DNA of 64,000 nt from Sipunculus nudus (GCA_026874595.1 CM049309.1:12452576-12516575), one strand, 5' to 3'. Numbered from the stretch's first letter, positions 1 through 11,576 are shown. Made by a program: numbers and translations. The notes: generated by a model from the sequence alone, not told the origin.

Positions 1-915
1 GTTGTTTCTACTGCAGTTGACGTATGATTGCTCATGACATATTCGGCCTCTGAAGACCAAGAGGTTTCAGTAGTGGGAGACCACCTCCTCTTCAAGGAAT
101 AGGACCTAGCCAGAAGGACTCCACTGAAGAAAAGAACCGATGGGTTCGCTGTTGCGGGTTTTAGCCACAAAACTTCCCATTCTCCCCTAATCCTACAAGG
201 CTGTTGTTCTGGACACATGATGAGGGTTTATATCGCTGTGAGGACGTGGTGATGGACATGACGTTAAGACTCCCACCAGGAACAAGGCAGAGATATCATA
301 TTGATATGTTTGTTGTTTCTACTACAGTTGACGTTTGTTTCCTCGTGACCTATTCGGCCTCTAAAGACAAGAGCTTTCAGGAATTGGAGACCACCTCCTT
401 TTCGGGGAATAGGACCTAGCCAGATGGACCCCATTGAAAAACGAACCGATGGGATCGCTGTTGTGAGTTTTAGCCACAAAAAACGTCCCATTCTCCCCTT
501 ATCCTACAAGGCTGTTGTTCGGGACACATGATGAGGGTTTATATCGCTGTGAGGACGTGGTGATGGACATGACGTTAAGACTCCCACAAGGAACAAGGCA
601 GAGATATCATATTGGTTTGTTTGTTGTTTCTACTGCAGTTAGCGTTTGTCTCCTCGTGACATATACGGCCTCTAAAGACCAAGAGATTTCAGGAGTTGGA
701 GACCACCTCCTCTTCGGAGAATAGGACCTAGCCAGAACGACTCCATTGAAAAACGAACCGATTGGATCGCTGTTGGTGGTATTAGCCACAAAGCTCCCCT
801 TCTCTCCTAATCCTACAAGGCTGTTGTTCGGTCACGTGATAAGGGTAAATATCGCTGTGAGGACGTGGTGATGGATCGGACTTTCAGGCTACCACCAGGA
901 ATAAGGCAGAGCTTC
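1..915. repeat. 311-bp tandem array, about 2.9 copies
   Basis: Three consecutive units line up throughout. The word TCCTACAAGG recurs at 191, 502 and 811, and GTTGTTTCTACT at 1, 312 and 623, giving a period of 309-311 bp. The array is already under way at base 1 and loses similarity near 915. Units 1 and 2 each contain an open frame of about 70 codons (204-419 and 515-724) that translates almost identically, but unit 3 breaks that frame. I read it as a satellite rather than a gene. I do not recognise the family. Confidence 0.9.
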
Positions 916-2181
916 ATAAAATTAACCATCCTGGTGATACATAGGATCTTTCCCAAAGTAGGCTTACTTAAGATTACCGTTCAGACATGAACAGGCGAAA
1001 TAAAAAAATCGTACCACTCTCATTAATGTGTTCGTAAAATAAACACTATGGAAAAAATAGTTTTTTTGAATACTAGAATACTGAAATAGTATAGGTCTAC
1101 ACAAAGTAGAAATAAAATATACATAATTGTTGCGGAAATAACATGACTGTACAGTCATGATTCTCCGCGTCGCAGAGTAAATCTTTTATTTCATGCCTAT
1201 TTGAATCACCATATATCGCCACATTACGTCCGTTGTTTAAAGCTAATTTATAGAGGCCAACAAATATATTTGAAAGAAATGTCGCGTAAAATTAGGTGGA
1301 CAGCGGGACAAGGCTGTTGGAACAGAGTATAGAACAAAAGTTTAAATTTTAGAATAGCACCCATCCAGAATCACTTCTATGCCTACACATTTTCCGTTTA
1401 CATCTCAACAAATAGGGGTCAACTGAACGTTAGAATATACCCTGGTTTAATTTCTTTCTTTCCAGAATCTGCTTTGGGCCCTGTCCCATCAATGGACAGA
1501 CCGATAGCAGGAGGCTTCCATATCATTACATGCCGTCAGAGGGTGCTGCATTCGTCACTCTACCCGTACCAGAAGGTGCCAAATTTGTCAAATCTCTTTG
1601 TCTGTCTGTCAGTCTGTCTCTCTGCCTCTCTCTCTTTATAAATCTAATAAACACATAAGTACCTTAAATCAAATAATAAATAACTTACTCGAAACTTATT
1701 CAAGAACAGTCAGAATAATTAATTTTTCTGATTTCAGATTCTAAGCTTCGAGGTTAAAAATAATATGGTCAAATATGTGTATATGTAATATTGTATATAT
1801 GTATATATGTATATATGTATGTTTATATGTAAGTGTTGAGTATTTACGTATGTATACACTAAGATTAATAGGTCCGGAGCTGTCTTGGTATCAGATCTAA
1901 TGGCTGAGATAATACAGATAACACTGGTAAACCGTTAAGTATCGCCCATTGTGACCGCGGCACTGTCAAGATTAGCGTGCAGACATGTACACAAAGCTGT
2001 GAGTTCTATTATATATAATCTTAATCGCTTTTTATGATGTTAAAATGTTTCATCGACCTATGAATGTTATAGTATGCGCCGGAACTTATATATGTATATA
2101 TCGTATTGGCGGCTCATATGAAAATACAATTATTGCCCTGATAAATTCCAACAAGCAAAGAACACTATGAAAATGAAGAAA

Positions 2182-2185
<4 letters not shown>
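916..2185. other. Non-coding stretch, no gene seen
   Basis: No supported gene. It holds a perfect 18-bp palindrome at 1142-1159 (CATGACTGT and its complement), a C/T-rich tract at about 1598-1640 made of CTGT and CTCT words, and ATGT/ATAT tracts at about 1776-1850. Nothing else stands out. Confidence 0.5.

Positions 2186-2230
<45 letters not shown>
2186..2230. repeat. (AT)n microsatellite
   Basis: An uninterrupted run of alternating A and T of about 45 bases. Confidence 0.97.
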
Positions 2231-2233
<3 letters not shown>

Positions 2234-2308
2234 ATCTAAAAATCCGTTTTGAGCCCCTGGCTAGTAAGCCCCAAGATTGCCTCACCAGCACCGAGGCAGA
2301 ATGGCTTG

Positions 2309-2388
2309 CAGGCGAAAGAAACTGCCTCGCTTAAACAGGCGAAAGAAGCTGCCTCGTCAAAACAGGCGAAAGAAACTGCCTTTGATAC
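2309..2388. repeat. 27-bp minisatellite, 3 copies
   Basis: The word CAGGCGAAAGAA recurs at 2309, 2336 and 2363, exactly 27 bp apart, followed each time by (A/G)CTGCCT. Because 27 is a multiple of three, two plus frames stay open across it (one reads as repeated RRKKLP). This explains the short open frames here without implying a gene. Confidence 0.85.
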
Positions 2389-2540
2389 ACAAAAACATGC
2401 ATGTAATAGTTGTGCATATAATAAACTACTTGTTAATTGATGAAAATCGTTGCGTCATTTAATGCACAACAGAATCACGTGAAAATATTTGAGTTCTGCT
2501 GGTATCATACACATGGACTGGCCCTTTTCATGTCTACAAG

Positions 2541-2838
2541 ATCCCATAGTATCAGGTGGGTCTCCTTAGTAACAGATAAATACAGCACATATTTATGAAT
2601 TTAAAATGATCATAAAGTATGTGAGCGCTACTGTACCCGCTGTAACATGAAATATAAAAATAAAAGTGCATGTGAATGTGAAAATCCCACAGTAACAGGC
2701 GAGTCTGATTTGTAACACTGAAATGCAGCACATTGCCGACATTTTGGTGTAAATGAATTTGAAAAAGTCATAAAGTATGTAAATGCTACTGTGCCGGCTG
2801 TAACATGACATAAAATAAAAGTGTGGGAATGTGAAAAT
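2541..2838. repeat. Diverged tandem duplication of about 145-160 bp
   Basis: The segment beginning ATCCCATAGTATCAGG at 2541 is repeated, diverged, from about 2684. CATAAAGTAT recurs at 2611 and 2769, and CTGTAACATGA follows in both. An insertion of about 15 bases in the second copy makes the spacing uneven. The minus-strand open frame over this region is a by-product of the duplication. Confidence 0.75.
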
Positions 2839-3220
2839 TAACTGTAAATGTAAGTTCACTGTAAATATCTCAAAGCTTCCAAACAAATTGTGACAATGCA
2901 AATACATTTTCTTGTTTTTAAGAGCTAACTGACTCATATGATAAAAAAAGATATTTCAATATAATATAGAATAAAATACATTTTTACATATGAAATATCT
3001 GTTTTATTTCACTATTTCTTTTTTTCTGAGGTAACATGGCCAGACGGTACAGCAGATATTACGCAAATGTTCGATCACATGCATGGTCAATGAAAGCGGT
3101 ACCCACTACTAGGCGGAGCCACCAGCAGATACTGAAGCAGCTCGGATGCTCTGCAGGATTATTCCTCAGCAAAGGGAAGAGTAGCGTACCAACATATTAA
3201 ATTATTATTACGACGTTAAT
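2839..3220. other. Non-coding spacer
   Basis: AT-rich spacer with no recognisable gene or repeat. The homology shared with the copy at 7256 begins only at about 3221. Confidence 0.4.
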
Positions 3221-4325
3221 TGTGATGTGCTTTATAACATTTTGACGATGTCACGATGAACACTGACTAAAGATCAGGGTTTCCATATCAGACACGTGGC
3301 ACTGCCCATGCCTGGAAGATCCTGCAGTGTCACCCGAGGTTCTGCGCTACAGAACTATTTTTAACGGAATACATTACTTCTCTACCCTTTCGTGCCATCA
3401 AGTATGTACCTTCCTTCTTATGCTTGCGCTTTGATATTATAACAATAAAGTAGAAAATAAAAGTGCACACATAATCAAGTGGGTAATTGATGTCATTATA
3501 TAGCCTACTGCGATTTCATGAAAGCCTTTGATAGGGTACCACATATACATAGAGGTATGGGATACGAGGAAAATTATAAGAATGGATAAAAGGCTTCCTG
3601 ATTCAGAGCTTCAAGATTCAGTCCTGGCCCACTACTTTTTGTATTTCTTATTAAATAACGTAACCTACCATTATATATATGAATACCTCAGAAGTATATC
3701 TGTTTGCGGATAATGTAAAATTATTCAAAGGTATCTTAACTTATGAAGACTTAAATCTACTCCAAAATGGTATAGACGGTGCTTTTAACTGGACCAGGAC
3801 ATATCTTTTTAAAATTTCACCCGGACAAATGCAAACAATTGAGGATAGGACACAGGGAAAAACCTAGGATGGAATACACTCTGGGAACCAATTCACAATA
3901 GCAATTATCAGAAGAAGAGAAAGACATTGGGGTTATAATAGATTCAAAATGGGGTTTTGAGCAACACATGACAAGAACGATTAACAAAGTCAAACCTATT
4001 CTTGGTCTAATAACAAGAAAATTCGAGTATAAAGATTCTAAATCAATGATTACATTATATAAATCAATTGCAAGACCACACTTGGATCTTGCCAATAAGA
4101 TATTAGCCCCATATCTGGCTAAGCACATAACAGCAACTGAGAATGTGCAAAGATGAGGCACGAAATAAATACCGGAACTTGAACATTAGATCGAGGTTAA
4201 ACATTCGGAAATATGCCTTCTCCAGTAGAACAGTAGATTTCATGAACAGTCTTCCTAGCCATATCATTGATTCTACAGATTTAAATATTTTTAAAAGATT
4301 GGACAAATTCTGGAACGACAAGTAA
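3221..4325 (+). pseudogene. Non-LTR retrotransposon reverse-transcriptase relic, copy 1
   Basis: This is a decayed piece of the ORF2 reverse transcriptase of a CR1/L2/jockey-like LINE, broken by stops and frameshifts. Visible motifs in order on the plus strand are: DFMKAFDRVP (about 3515-3540, the finger/palm D-F-x-K-A-F-D motif); LFADNVKLFKGI (about 3697-3735, catalytic YADD degraded to FADN); FKISPGQMQTIEDR, matching the usual LKFNPDKCKVL region; MTRTINKVKPILGLITRKF (3968-4024); ARPHLDLANKILAPYLAKHI with ENVQR; and a C-terminal SSRTVDFMNSLP...FKRLDKFW block (4143-4325). The first 280 bp (3221-3500) are not recognisable reverse transcriptase but are shared with copy 2. About 130 bp are missing near 4180 compared with copy 2. 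It is inactive. Confidence 0.85.
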
Positions 4326-4797
4326 ATTGTATATGATTATTAAGCTACGCCTCAGCTGTACGTGTGCAAACTGTTAAACAGAAAAGATAAAGAAAAAACT
4401 AACGAACTGGCACCAGAGGCCCTTAAGGAACAGCTAGAACAAAACCTATGAACCTATAATGCATATGTTTAAAACATTTATGATGTTGTATGCGGGGAGA
4501 AAAAGAGGTGAAAAATACACGCCTGTTGGTGTGTTTTTATGACTGTCTACAATTAAAAAGCTTGTTAATCTTGTTCTGAACACCAAGCACATATTAACTT
4601 TCATGAACAGAACAGCGGGGTCTGTGTCCCAGTATTATATGGGCTCTGTAAGGGAATCTGAAGTTTTTCTTTACACAACACTACGGGACAAGTGACGTCA
4701 CAAATATTAAATAACGTGACAAATTTTGACTGATAAACAAATTGCAACAATGTATTACACATTGCAACAAAGCGTGTTCTGGCCGGATAGAATAGAC
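4326..4797. other. Non-coding stretch, no gene seen
   Basis: It follows the reverse-transcriptase relic and may include its 3' untranslated part. The short word ATTGCAACAA occurs twice (about 4739 and 4762). No gene is supported. Confidence 0.4.
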
Positions 4798-4825
4798 CCA
4801 CTGAACTAAATATTTAGTTCAGTGG
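4798..4825. repeat. Perfect 28-bp palindrome
   Basis: CCACTGAACTAAAT is followed at once by its exact reverse complement, with no loop. The centre lies between 4811 and 4812. Confidence 0.95.
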
Positions 4826-4971
4826 AATAGACCATTTCAGCATTACAGGCGCGCATGTGCGATGACCGACCTTGAGCCCAAGGTGAAAGGTCACCATTAC
4901 CAAAACAAACTACATGCGGTCCTGACAACTTCTGCCGTTTCGTATGTCGCGAGTTGCTGAAATGGTCTATT
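4826..4971. repeat. Inverted-repeat element with 16-bp arms
   Basis: AATAGACCATTTCAGC at 4826-4841 and its exact reverse complement at 4956-4971 enclose about 114 bp. The left arm abuts the 28-bp palindrome. It resembles a very small MITE, but no convincing target duplication is visible. A smaller stem, ACCTTG-AGCC-CAAGGT, lies inside (about 4868-4883). Confidence 0.75.
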
Positions 4972-6475
4972 GAGAAACCATCGCACCTAGCTAGCAATAT
5001 CCAGGCCTTTGTCCTGGTATAGGCCCAGTATCGGTTTATTTAAATATGCTTTGTCTGAGCAGTCTTTTCATACTTCATGTAATTTATGACAAATTAAGAG
5101 GAATGCATCCTAATTGGGCATGTTTTTAAACATTTTTAAAGATAAATCGGCAGATAAAGTCCTTGCCTATTTGAATTATAAAGCATTCAGTAAAGCATTA
5201 TATTGTTATGCAAAAGAATTATGTTAACCTGGTTTCCTGTATAATGACTAATAAAATGATGATTTGTCAGTAAAAAGTGACAAAAAAAAAAAAAAAAAAA
5301 AAACAGTTGTGCACTAGTAAACACAACAAATATTGTAACTTTACATTTTAATCAAGCGCTACCATATCAAGCTGGTAAATATTATACAGTAGGCTTATCA
5401 CATCTTTTAGCCCTTGAAACAAAAATCATAATTTTCTTTTAATTATAAGTACTTCCCATTTCTAATGAACTGTAGTGCAGTTCCTTAATTAGAAAGATAA
5501 TAAGAATTAATTAGATCTACAAAGTTCTGTTTTTAGTGATAAAAGCATCATATTTGATTAGCAACTTAACTAATATTTATATAAATATACATATTTTTTA
5601 GTCCTTATGTAATATGCAGAATCAAAAGTGCAAAAAATTACTATTCCAGTCCTTTGCACGGCCTTTTCTAAATATCAGCAACCTGCCTTTCAGTCAAACA
5701 GAGCATTATTCCTTAATCAATGAAGCCAGGTGAAGCGAAAATATTAAAAGCAGGGTCAATGCTTTTTTCATCACATGCACATTTGGTTAGGCATAAGGGC
5801 CTTGTTGCAATAACATTTTACCGGGCTAAAACCAGTATAGCATTCCTAAATACCATTGTTACAATTGAGACGGCATAATTGTTTCCATAGTAGGTACTAA
5901 CATACAGATGACCCTTGGCTTAAGTCACCTACGTGACTTAAGTCATCTTATTGCAACAGACCCCAAGTACTGAGGTCAAAGGACCTAAGCAATAAACAAA
6001 AAATAACAGTAGATCAAGAATTATGGTAGTTTCACATGTAAATATGGGGATCAAACTACACTGTGTTCTATATGTAATTTACACTCTTGTAATAGGAAGC
6101 TTAAACGGAAAATAGTTGTCACTCCCTTCCCACCCGGATCCGCTTCTGATTGACAATAGTCCAATATTTAAACTTATTAATATAACCAATACATATTAAT
6201 CTCGCGTTAAATTATATTATTTTTACAACTGCTACAACAAACGTTCAAGTATCAGTATAATTTTAACCCTAACTATTGGTGTCATTTTTTCAGGACGTTG
6301 TGGACTCCTGACGAGGATCAAAACACTGTTCATAGTGCAGTTCAAACGCACCACAGGTCATCGCAGAAAAGCAAGTTAATTCATTTCATGGGGGTATCCA
6401 TTTATCTTTCTATTCTTCTGTTGAATAAAACCTGTTTGATAGAACCTTTCAGGTCACTCGCTAACATATTTTATT
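4972..6475. other. Non-coding stretch with a poly(A) tract and a short palindrome
   Basis: No gene is supported. It contains a 22-base A tract at 5282-5303, possibly a retroposed tail, and a stem-loop at 5919-5942 (CTTAAGTCAC, 4-base loop, exact complement). Otherwise it is AT-rich with no recognisable repeat. Confidence 0.45.
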
Positions 6476-7220
6476 ACCATCTCCCCCGTAACTCGACCAC
6501 CCCTATATGACCATCAAGCTGGTAACTCGCTCACATATTTAATGACCATCTCCCCGGTAACTCGACCACCCCTTTATGACCATCAAGCTGGTAACTCGCT
6601 CACATATTTTATGACCATCTCCCCGGTAACTCGACCACCCTTTTATGACCATCAAGCTGGTAACTCGCTCAAATATTTTATGACCATCTCCCCCGTAACT
6701 CGACCACCCCTATATGACCATCAAGCTGGTAACTCGCTCACATATTTTATGACCATCTCCCCCGTAACTCGACCACCCCTATATGACCATCAAGCTGGTA
6801 ACTCACTCACATATTTTTGACCATCTCCCCCGTAACTCGACCACCCCTATATGACCATCAAGCTGGTAACTCGCTCACATATTTTTGACCATCTCCCCGG
6901 TAACTCGACCACCCCTTTATGACCATCAAGCTGGTAACTCGCTCACATATTTTATGACCATCTCTCCGGTAACTCGACCATCCCCTTTATGACCATCAAG
7001 CTGGTAACTCGCTCACATATTTTTTTACCATCTCCCCGGTAACTCGACCACCCCTATGTGACCATCAAGCTGGTAACTCGCTCACATATTTTATGACATT
7101 CTCCCCGGTAACTCGACCACCCCTTTATGACCATCAAGCTGGTAACTCGCCCACATATTTAGTGACCATCTCCACGGTAACTCGACAACCCCTTTATCAC
7201 CATAAATCTGGAAATTCGCC
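6476..7220. repeat. 69-bp satellite array, about 11 units
   Basis: The unit reads ACCATCTCCCCGGTAACTCG, then ACCACCCC, TTTATGACCATCAAGC and TGGTAACTCGCTCACATATTT. Units begin near 6476, 6545, 6614, 6682, 6751, 6819, 6887, 6957, 7027, 7094 and 7163. Single-base differences (TATATGA/TTTATGA, CCCCGG/CCCCCG) alternate among units. Unit length is 68-69 bp, so long open frames appear by chance. Decayed units continue to about 7255 and resume at 8389, on the far side of a retroelement fragment. Confidence 0.95.
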
Positions 7221-7255
7221 GATCCCCCTGTTACCATCCCACGGTGACTCGTTCA
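7221..7255. repeat. Left copy of 35-bp direct repeat flanking LINE fragment
   Basis: It starts GATCCCCCTGTTACCATCCC and ends GACTCGTTCA, and matches 8389-8423 with one difference (CCCTG/CCTTG). It is itself part of a decayed satellite unit. Read as a target-site duplication or a recombination scar. Confidence 0.8.
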
Positions 7256-8388
7256 TCGTGATGTGTTTTATAACATTCAGACGATGTCACGATAGACACT
7301 GACTAAAGATCAGGGTTTCCATATCAGACACGTGGCACTGTCCATGCCTGGAAAATCCTGCACTGTCACCTGAGGTTCTGCGCTACAGAACTATTTTTAA
7401 CGGAATACATTACTTCTCTACCCTTTCGTGTCATCAAGTATGTACTTCCGAGCTTTGATATTATAACAATAAAGTACAAAATAAAAGTGCACACATAATC
7501 AAGTGGGTAATTGATGTTATTATATACTGCGATTTCATGAAAACCTTTCATAGGGTACCACATAAGACTACTGAATACACTCCAGAGGTATGGGATACGA
7601 GGAAAATTATTAGAATGGATAAAAGGCTTCCTGATAGGTAGACGACAAAGGGTGTGTGTAAGGTTCTTTCTCAAACTGGGAAGGTGTCCTACTTGGAATC
7701 CCGCAAGATTCAGTCCCTGGCCCACTATATGTATTTCTTATTAAAAAACGTAACCTACCATTATATATAAATAACTCAGAAGTATAACTGTTTGCGGATA
7801 ATGTAAAATTATTCAAAGGTATCTTTACTTATGAAGACTGAAATCTAATCCAAAATGATATAGACAGTGCATGACATCTCTATTAAAATTTCACCCGGAC
7901 AAATGCAAACAATTGAGGATAGGACACGGGGAAAGACCTAGGATGGAATACACTCTGGGAATCAATTCAAAATTGCAACTATCAGAAGAAGAGAAAAACA
8001 TTGGGGTTATAATAGATTCAAAATGGAGTTTTGAGCAACACATGACAAGAACGATTAATAAAGCTAAACCTATTCTTGGTCTAATAACAAGAAAATTCGC
8101 GCAAATAGATTCTAAATCAATGATTACATTATATAAATCATTTGTCAGACACACTTGCCAATAAGATATTAGCCCCATATCTGGATAAGCATATAACAGC
8201 AACTGAGAATGTGCAAAGACGAGCCACGAAAAAAATACCTGGAACTGGAACATTAGAATATATGAAGATTGAAGAAACTTAAATTATCAACATTTGTATA
8301 CCAAGGACTACGAGTAGACATCGAAATGTACAATATAGCCACAGGGATATATAATAATGCTGTGACCGAAGGAATATTGCATTTTAGA
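7256..8388 (+). pseudogene. Non-LTR retrotransposon reverse-transcriptase relic, copy 2
   Basis: This relic is homologous to 3221-4160 along its first 950 bp, including the same non-coding leader. The best-preserved block (7871-8164) reads LLKFHPDKCKQLRIGHGERP, then LQLSEEEKNIGVIIDSKWSFEQHM and TRTINKAKPILGLITRKF, typical of the thumb side of CR1/L2/jockey-like reverse transcriptases. Upstream, YCDFMKTFHRVPH is a degraded catalytic-region motif. Downstream the ...LRVDIEMYNIATGIYNNAVTEG-like block (about 8300-8385) is present in shifted frames. The fragment stops inside the coding region at the 35-bp flanking repeat, which is unusual for a LINE because it normally keeps its 3' end. It is inactive. 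Confidence 0.87.
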
Positions 8389-8423
8389 GATCCCCTTGTT
8401 ACCATCCCACGGTGACTCGTTCA
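8389..8423. repeat. Right copy of 35-bp direct repeat
   Basis: The partner of 7221-7255. The sequence after it (to about 8470) still resembles a decayed 69-bp satellite unit, so the retroelement fragment interrupts the satellite. Confidence 0.8.
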
Positions 8424-8559
8424 ACCTTTTATACCCATCAATCAGGTATCTCGGCGCCCTTATGAAATAGCAACCCCTTGTTAGACTATACCGTTGTGAC
8501 AATTAATCAACCATGTTGCAGTACAAACCTATTATGTAATACAACCAACAAAATTTTTT

Positions 8560-9340
8560 AAAGGGGGGCGGGGGGGTCAACACCCTGGCACTACGCTCCC
8601 GAGGCAGCGGAAATCTTGCGCTTCTAAAGAAGCAACTGATTTTCACGCTGCCAGCTTTGACCGTTTATGATATATTTAGACACCAGATGGCGGTTTGTTG
8701 TCCACTGAAATAAACGTGCGTACGATGTGACAAGCAGCCAATCAGATGCCAATAAACAAACACTCGACAGGCATCCTGGCTCCGCCCTTTGCCGCGCTTC
8801 AAGCGCCGTTTGATGAGTTTCCGGTCGAATTTAAATTGCTCCCTCTGCATTCTCGCATCATCGACCGATTCCATTATGACATTATGACTGTGTTTGCGTA
8901 GCCATGTATCTGTTGTCTGCAGAACTGAAACCAGCCAGCGAGGTGTGCACGCAGCCTTTGTTGTTACGTTTCGTTTGAATTACAGCTCACCGGCCGAGCA
9001 TCCTATGTGCCCAAGGCCCTTAGCAAACCACGTCAGGGGCAATTCTCTCTGAGCCTGTGGCCTGTTTAGACGGTTACGCTGGGGGATGAGCTGTCACTCA
9101 ATAAGAAATGAATATGATTGGCTCCGTGTATTCCTCGCTTGGCTTTGTCTTCCAGCACAAAGTTTCATCTGATTGGACAAAAATACAGTGCTCCCCTCTG
9201 GTGTTGCAAAGCAGGATACGAGGTCCTAACAAACAGCGCCTTACGATATAGGAAGAAGCCCTATAGGTAAAGCGCTGTGTAAAGAGCGTACCTGGCACCA
9301 GTATAATTAAGTGTGCCTCGGGTGCTGCCAATCATAATAA
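8560..9340. promoter_or_regulatory. CpG-richer, CCAAT-bearing stretch; possible promoter
   Basis: CpG dinucleotides are clearly denser here than in surrounding sequence. CCAAT or ATTGG words occur at about 8738, 9116 and 9172, and a GC-box-like CTCCGCCC at about 8782. A purine-rich G run (8562-8577) marks the left edge. A promoter or first exon would fit, but no transcript structure can be shown. Confidence 0.25.
8665..8874 (-). CDS. Unrecognised 69-codon open frame, possible first exon
   Basis: An ATG at 8874 sits in a good Kozak context (A at -3, G at +4) inside the CpG-richer stretch. It opens a basic peptide starting MESVDDARMQREQFKFDRKL with a cluster of lysine and arginine (residues 19-31). 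I do not recognise it. The second half reads like intron or noise, so if real only the first 30-40 codons may be exon. I found no convincing donor. It could equally be chance. Confidence 0.15.
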   Translation of the reverse strand: MESVDDARMQREQFKFDRKLIKRRLKRGKGRSQDACRVFVYWHLIGCLSHRTHVYFSGQQTAIWCLNIS

Positions 9341-11576
9341 CTCTCGCATCCAGAAGTTCAGGGAAGGGAACGTGCCAAATATAAAATCCAGCGCTGCCTT
9401 ATCGTCTTAAAAGCCGATATTTTTATATTTCCCAGATTTTAGGTAAAAAAAACAGAGGATTCGCTCCCCCGAGCCCCATCTCAATCTTCCCCTGGTTTCA
9501 TGACAATCAGCCCTATGACATTGTCCTGTAATTACTACAATAAATCAACCCTTTTACAGTATTATACTCTTTTATGACAATCAACATGTTACCCGGAATA
9601 CTACAAAATTCCCGTCATGGCAGTCTCAGCAGCCACACACGATAATCCTTTAATTGACAACATGGTGAAAAGGATATTTTTATGACATAATCCTGTAACA
9701 CATGACTGTCGTGTACTACCCTCCGGTTTAGAGAATAGCAATAGAAACACGACTGTAATGTAAAAGGTTCCATGTGAAGAATGTTGTTCCCAGTTTTTGC
9801 TTTTGAAAACCTGTCAAAAAGCTATCTTGCGAAAAAACTAAAAGGTGTTTCTGCCCCCCTCCCTCGCCCCCCCCCCCCCTCTTATGAGTATTTTTACATA
9901 CGAAAAACAAAACCTGAAATAGCATAATTAGTTGGCATTATCAATTTAAAAATTATTTGTAGTACATTTAGCAGTTGCCTGGTCTTACTGCACTGTTTAC
10001 AGCCTTTGCTGTCCTTGAATAATCTGTCCAGGAAAAAGGTTTGACAATTTTTTTGTTTCTTGAGCTCTTGTGCACAAGTGAATAAGATGGAATCGATGGA
10101 CCCTTCGGAACAATGAATAACAATAAAATTTTATATCCAGTGGTATTTATTTATCAGATGAAAGCATATACATATAAGTGAACACAGACGATTTCGTTGT
10201 TGTTGAAGTAATACTGATAGGTGAGCTTTTGTTATTTATCTAACAGGTATACAGTTAAAGAAAAACTAAATCGAGATCATTTCTAGACCATAGTATCCAT
10301 GAGATCGTCTCTGTACAGAGGCCTTGTTAGCCATCGCAGTGATATACAAGCTAGCACACATCCACCAGAGGTCGTTTATACTCAATACAAACCTCTTCTG
10401 TTTAAAGAATAATTTAACATCGATATTTGTTACAGTTCAAGAAGAACAACATTCCATTTACATTGCATATACACATATTCAACCAATATCATTTAATCAT
10501 ATATAGCATGTAATTTAACTTGAAACAATTCTTATCCAGTGGCTCACATATCTATATACTCTCTTCATAACTTGCCTTTGGTTTATATAGAATCCCTTGT
10601 GCATTGTAGGTAAATTAATTTCTTTACCCAGAAATCTCTGAACAACAGAGTCATATCCTTATGAGTATACGAATCGGCGCAGAGTTGCAAGCTACAGTAC
10701 GCAGTGAAAATATATATACTGCTTTTTCATATACATATCATGGTTTGTGCTTACACTTAAGTTGCTCCTAGTAATCAATTAAAACAACGGAGCTGTGCTT
10801 CATTTGACCACTGTATGAGTTTTCTTCATAGTAGGTCCCCGATTTTTTTTTATATTTAATTTTTTTCAAATTTTCTGTCAGAGGCGGATGATTTGACACA
10901 ACTGATGTATTCTTATGAAGTCCCAGGTTGAATGATGTTACATGCTACTGTTCCCACGTAGTATACATAAAGAAAACCCCTCAGCTCGAAGAAATGATCA
11001 AGAGATTTTTACCCTGTTTATTCTCCCATTTCTCGGTTGGGTGAACCTGCTGAGGTAAGATGTTCAATGTCAAGACAGAAAATATCCAAAATTTAAATTA
11101 TTCTTGTGTTCCAAAAGTAAACTTGTACTTATAAATAAAGGACACCATGCATGGATGGGCTCTTGTATTATTAAATGGAAAATTTAACCTGCAGGCTAAA
11201 TACATTGACATTGACAATCTGCCTTTCCTGTACAGAAGCAGGTCATTCCCGTGCAAAATTCTACAACTAAAGTGTGTCACTTCACGTCAGTGTCATATAG
11301 ATTTACATGTATAGTTATATATACCTGGTCGAAGAAACATCCAAAAGCATATTCCTACAGTTATATAATTAAGTTTTTTTTTTTGCCAAATCCAATAATC
11401 CGGCGTTATACCTCCCCTATCTCGAATAATATAGCTCCCTTCGTGTGGATGAAGCGGGGAATCCATACATGGGCGACGATCGAAATCACACTAGGTTTTA
11501 AGTTTTCGATGCCATGTTTTTGCGACTTGCAATGAAATAATGAACAAATCAGGAAATACTATACACCATATAATAC
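9341..11576. other. Non-coding stretch upstream of profilin A's 3' end
   Basis: AT-rich, no gene supported. It has a C-rich run at 9846-9879 (13 consecutive C at 9867-9879). A TTTATT at about 11010, which is AATAAA on the minus strand, lies about 570 bp beyond the profilin A stop and could be its polyadenylation signal; this is weak. Confidence 0.35.

Noticed and set aside
2593-2937. 114-codon minus-strand frame
   Set aside because: Spans an AT-rich tandem duplication, gives low-complexity peptide and starts inside the repeat.
6476-7220. CRISPR array
   Set aside because: Units are contiguous 69-bp tandem repeats without unique spacers, in a eukaryotic context.
6542-7302. 92- and 69-codon frames with repeated SPVTRPPLYDHQAGNS
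   Set aside because: Products of the 69-bp satellite, whose unit length is a multiple of three; no start context, splice sites or family similarity.
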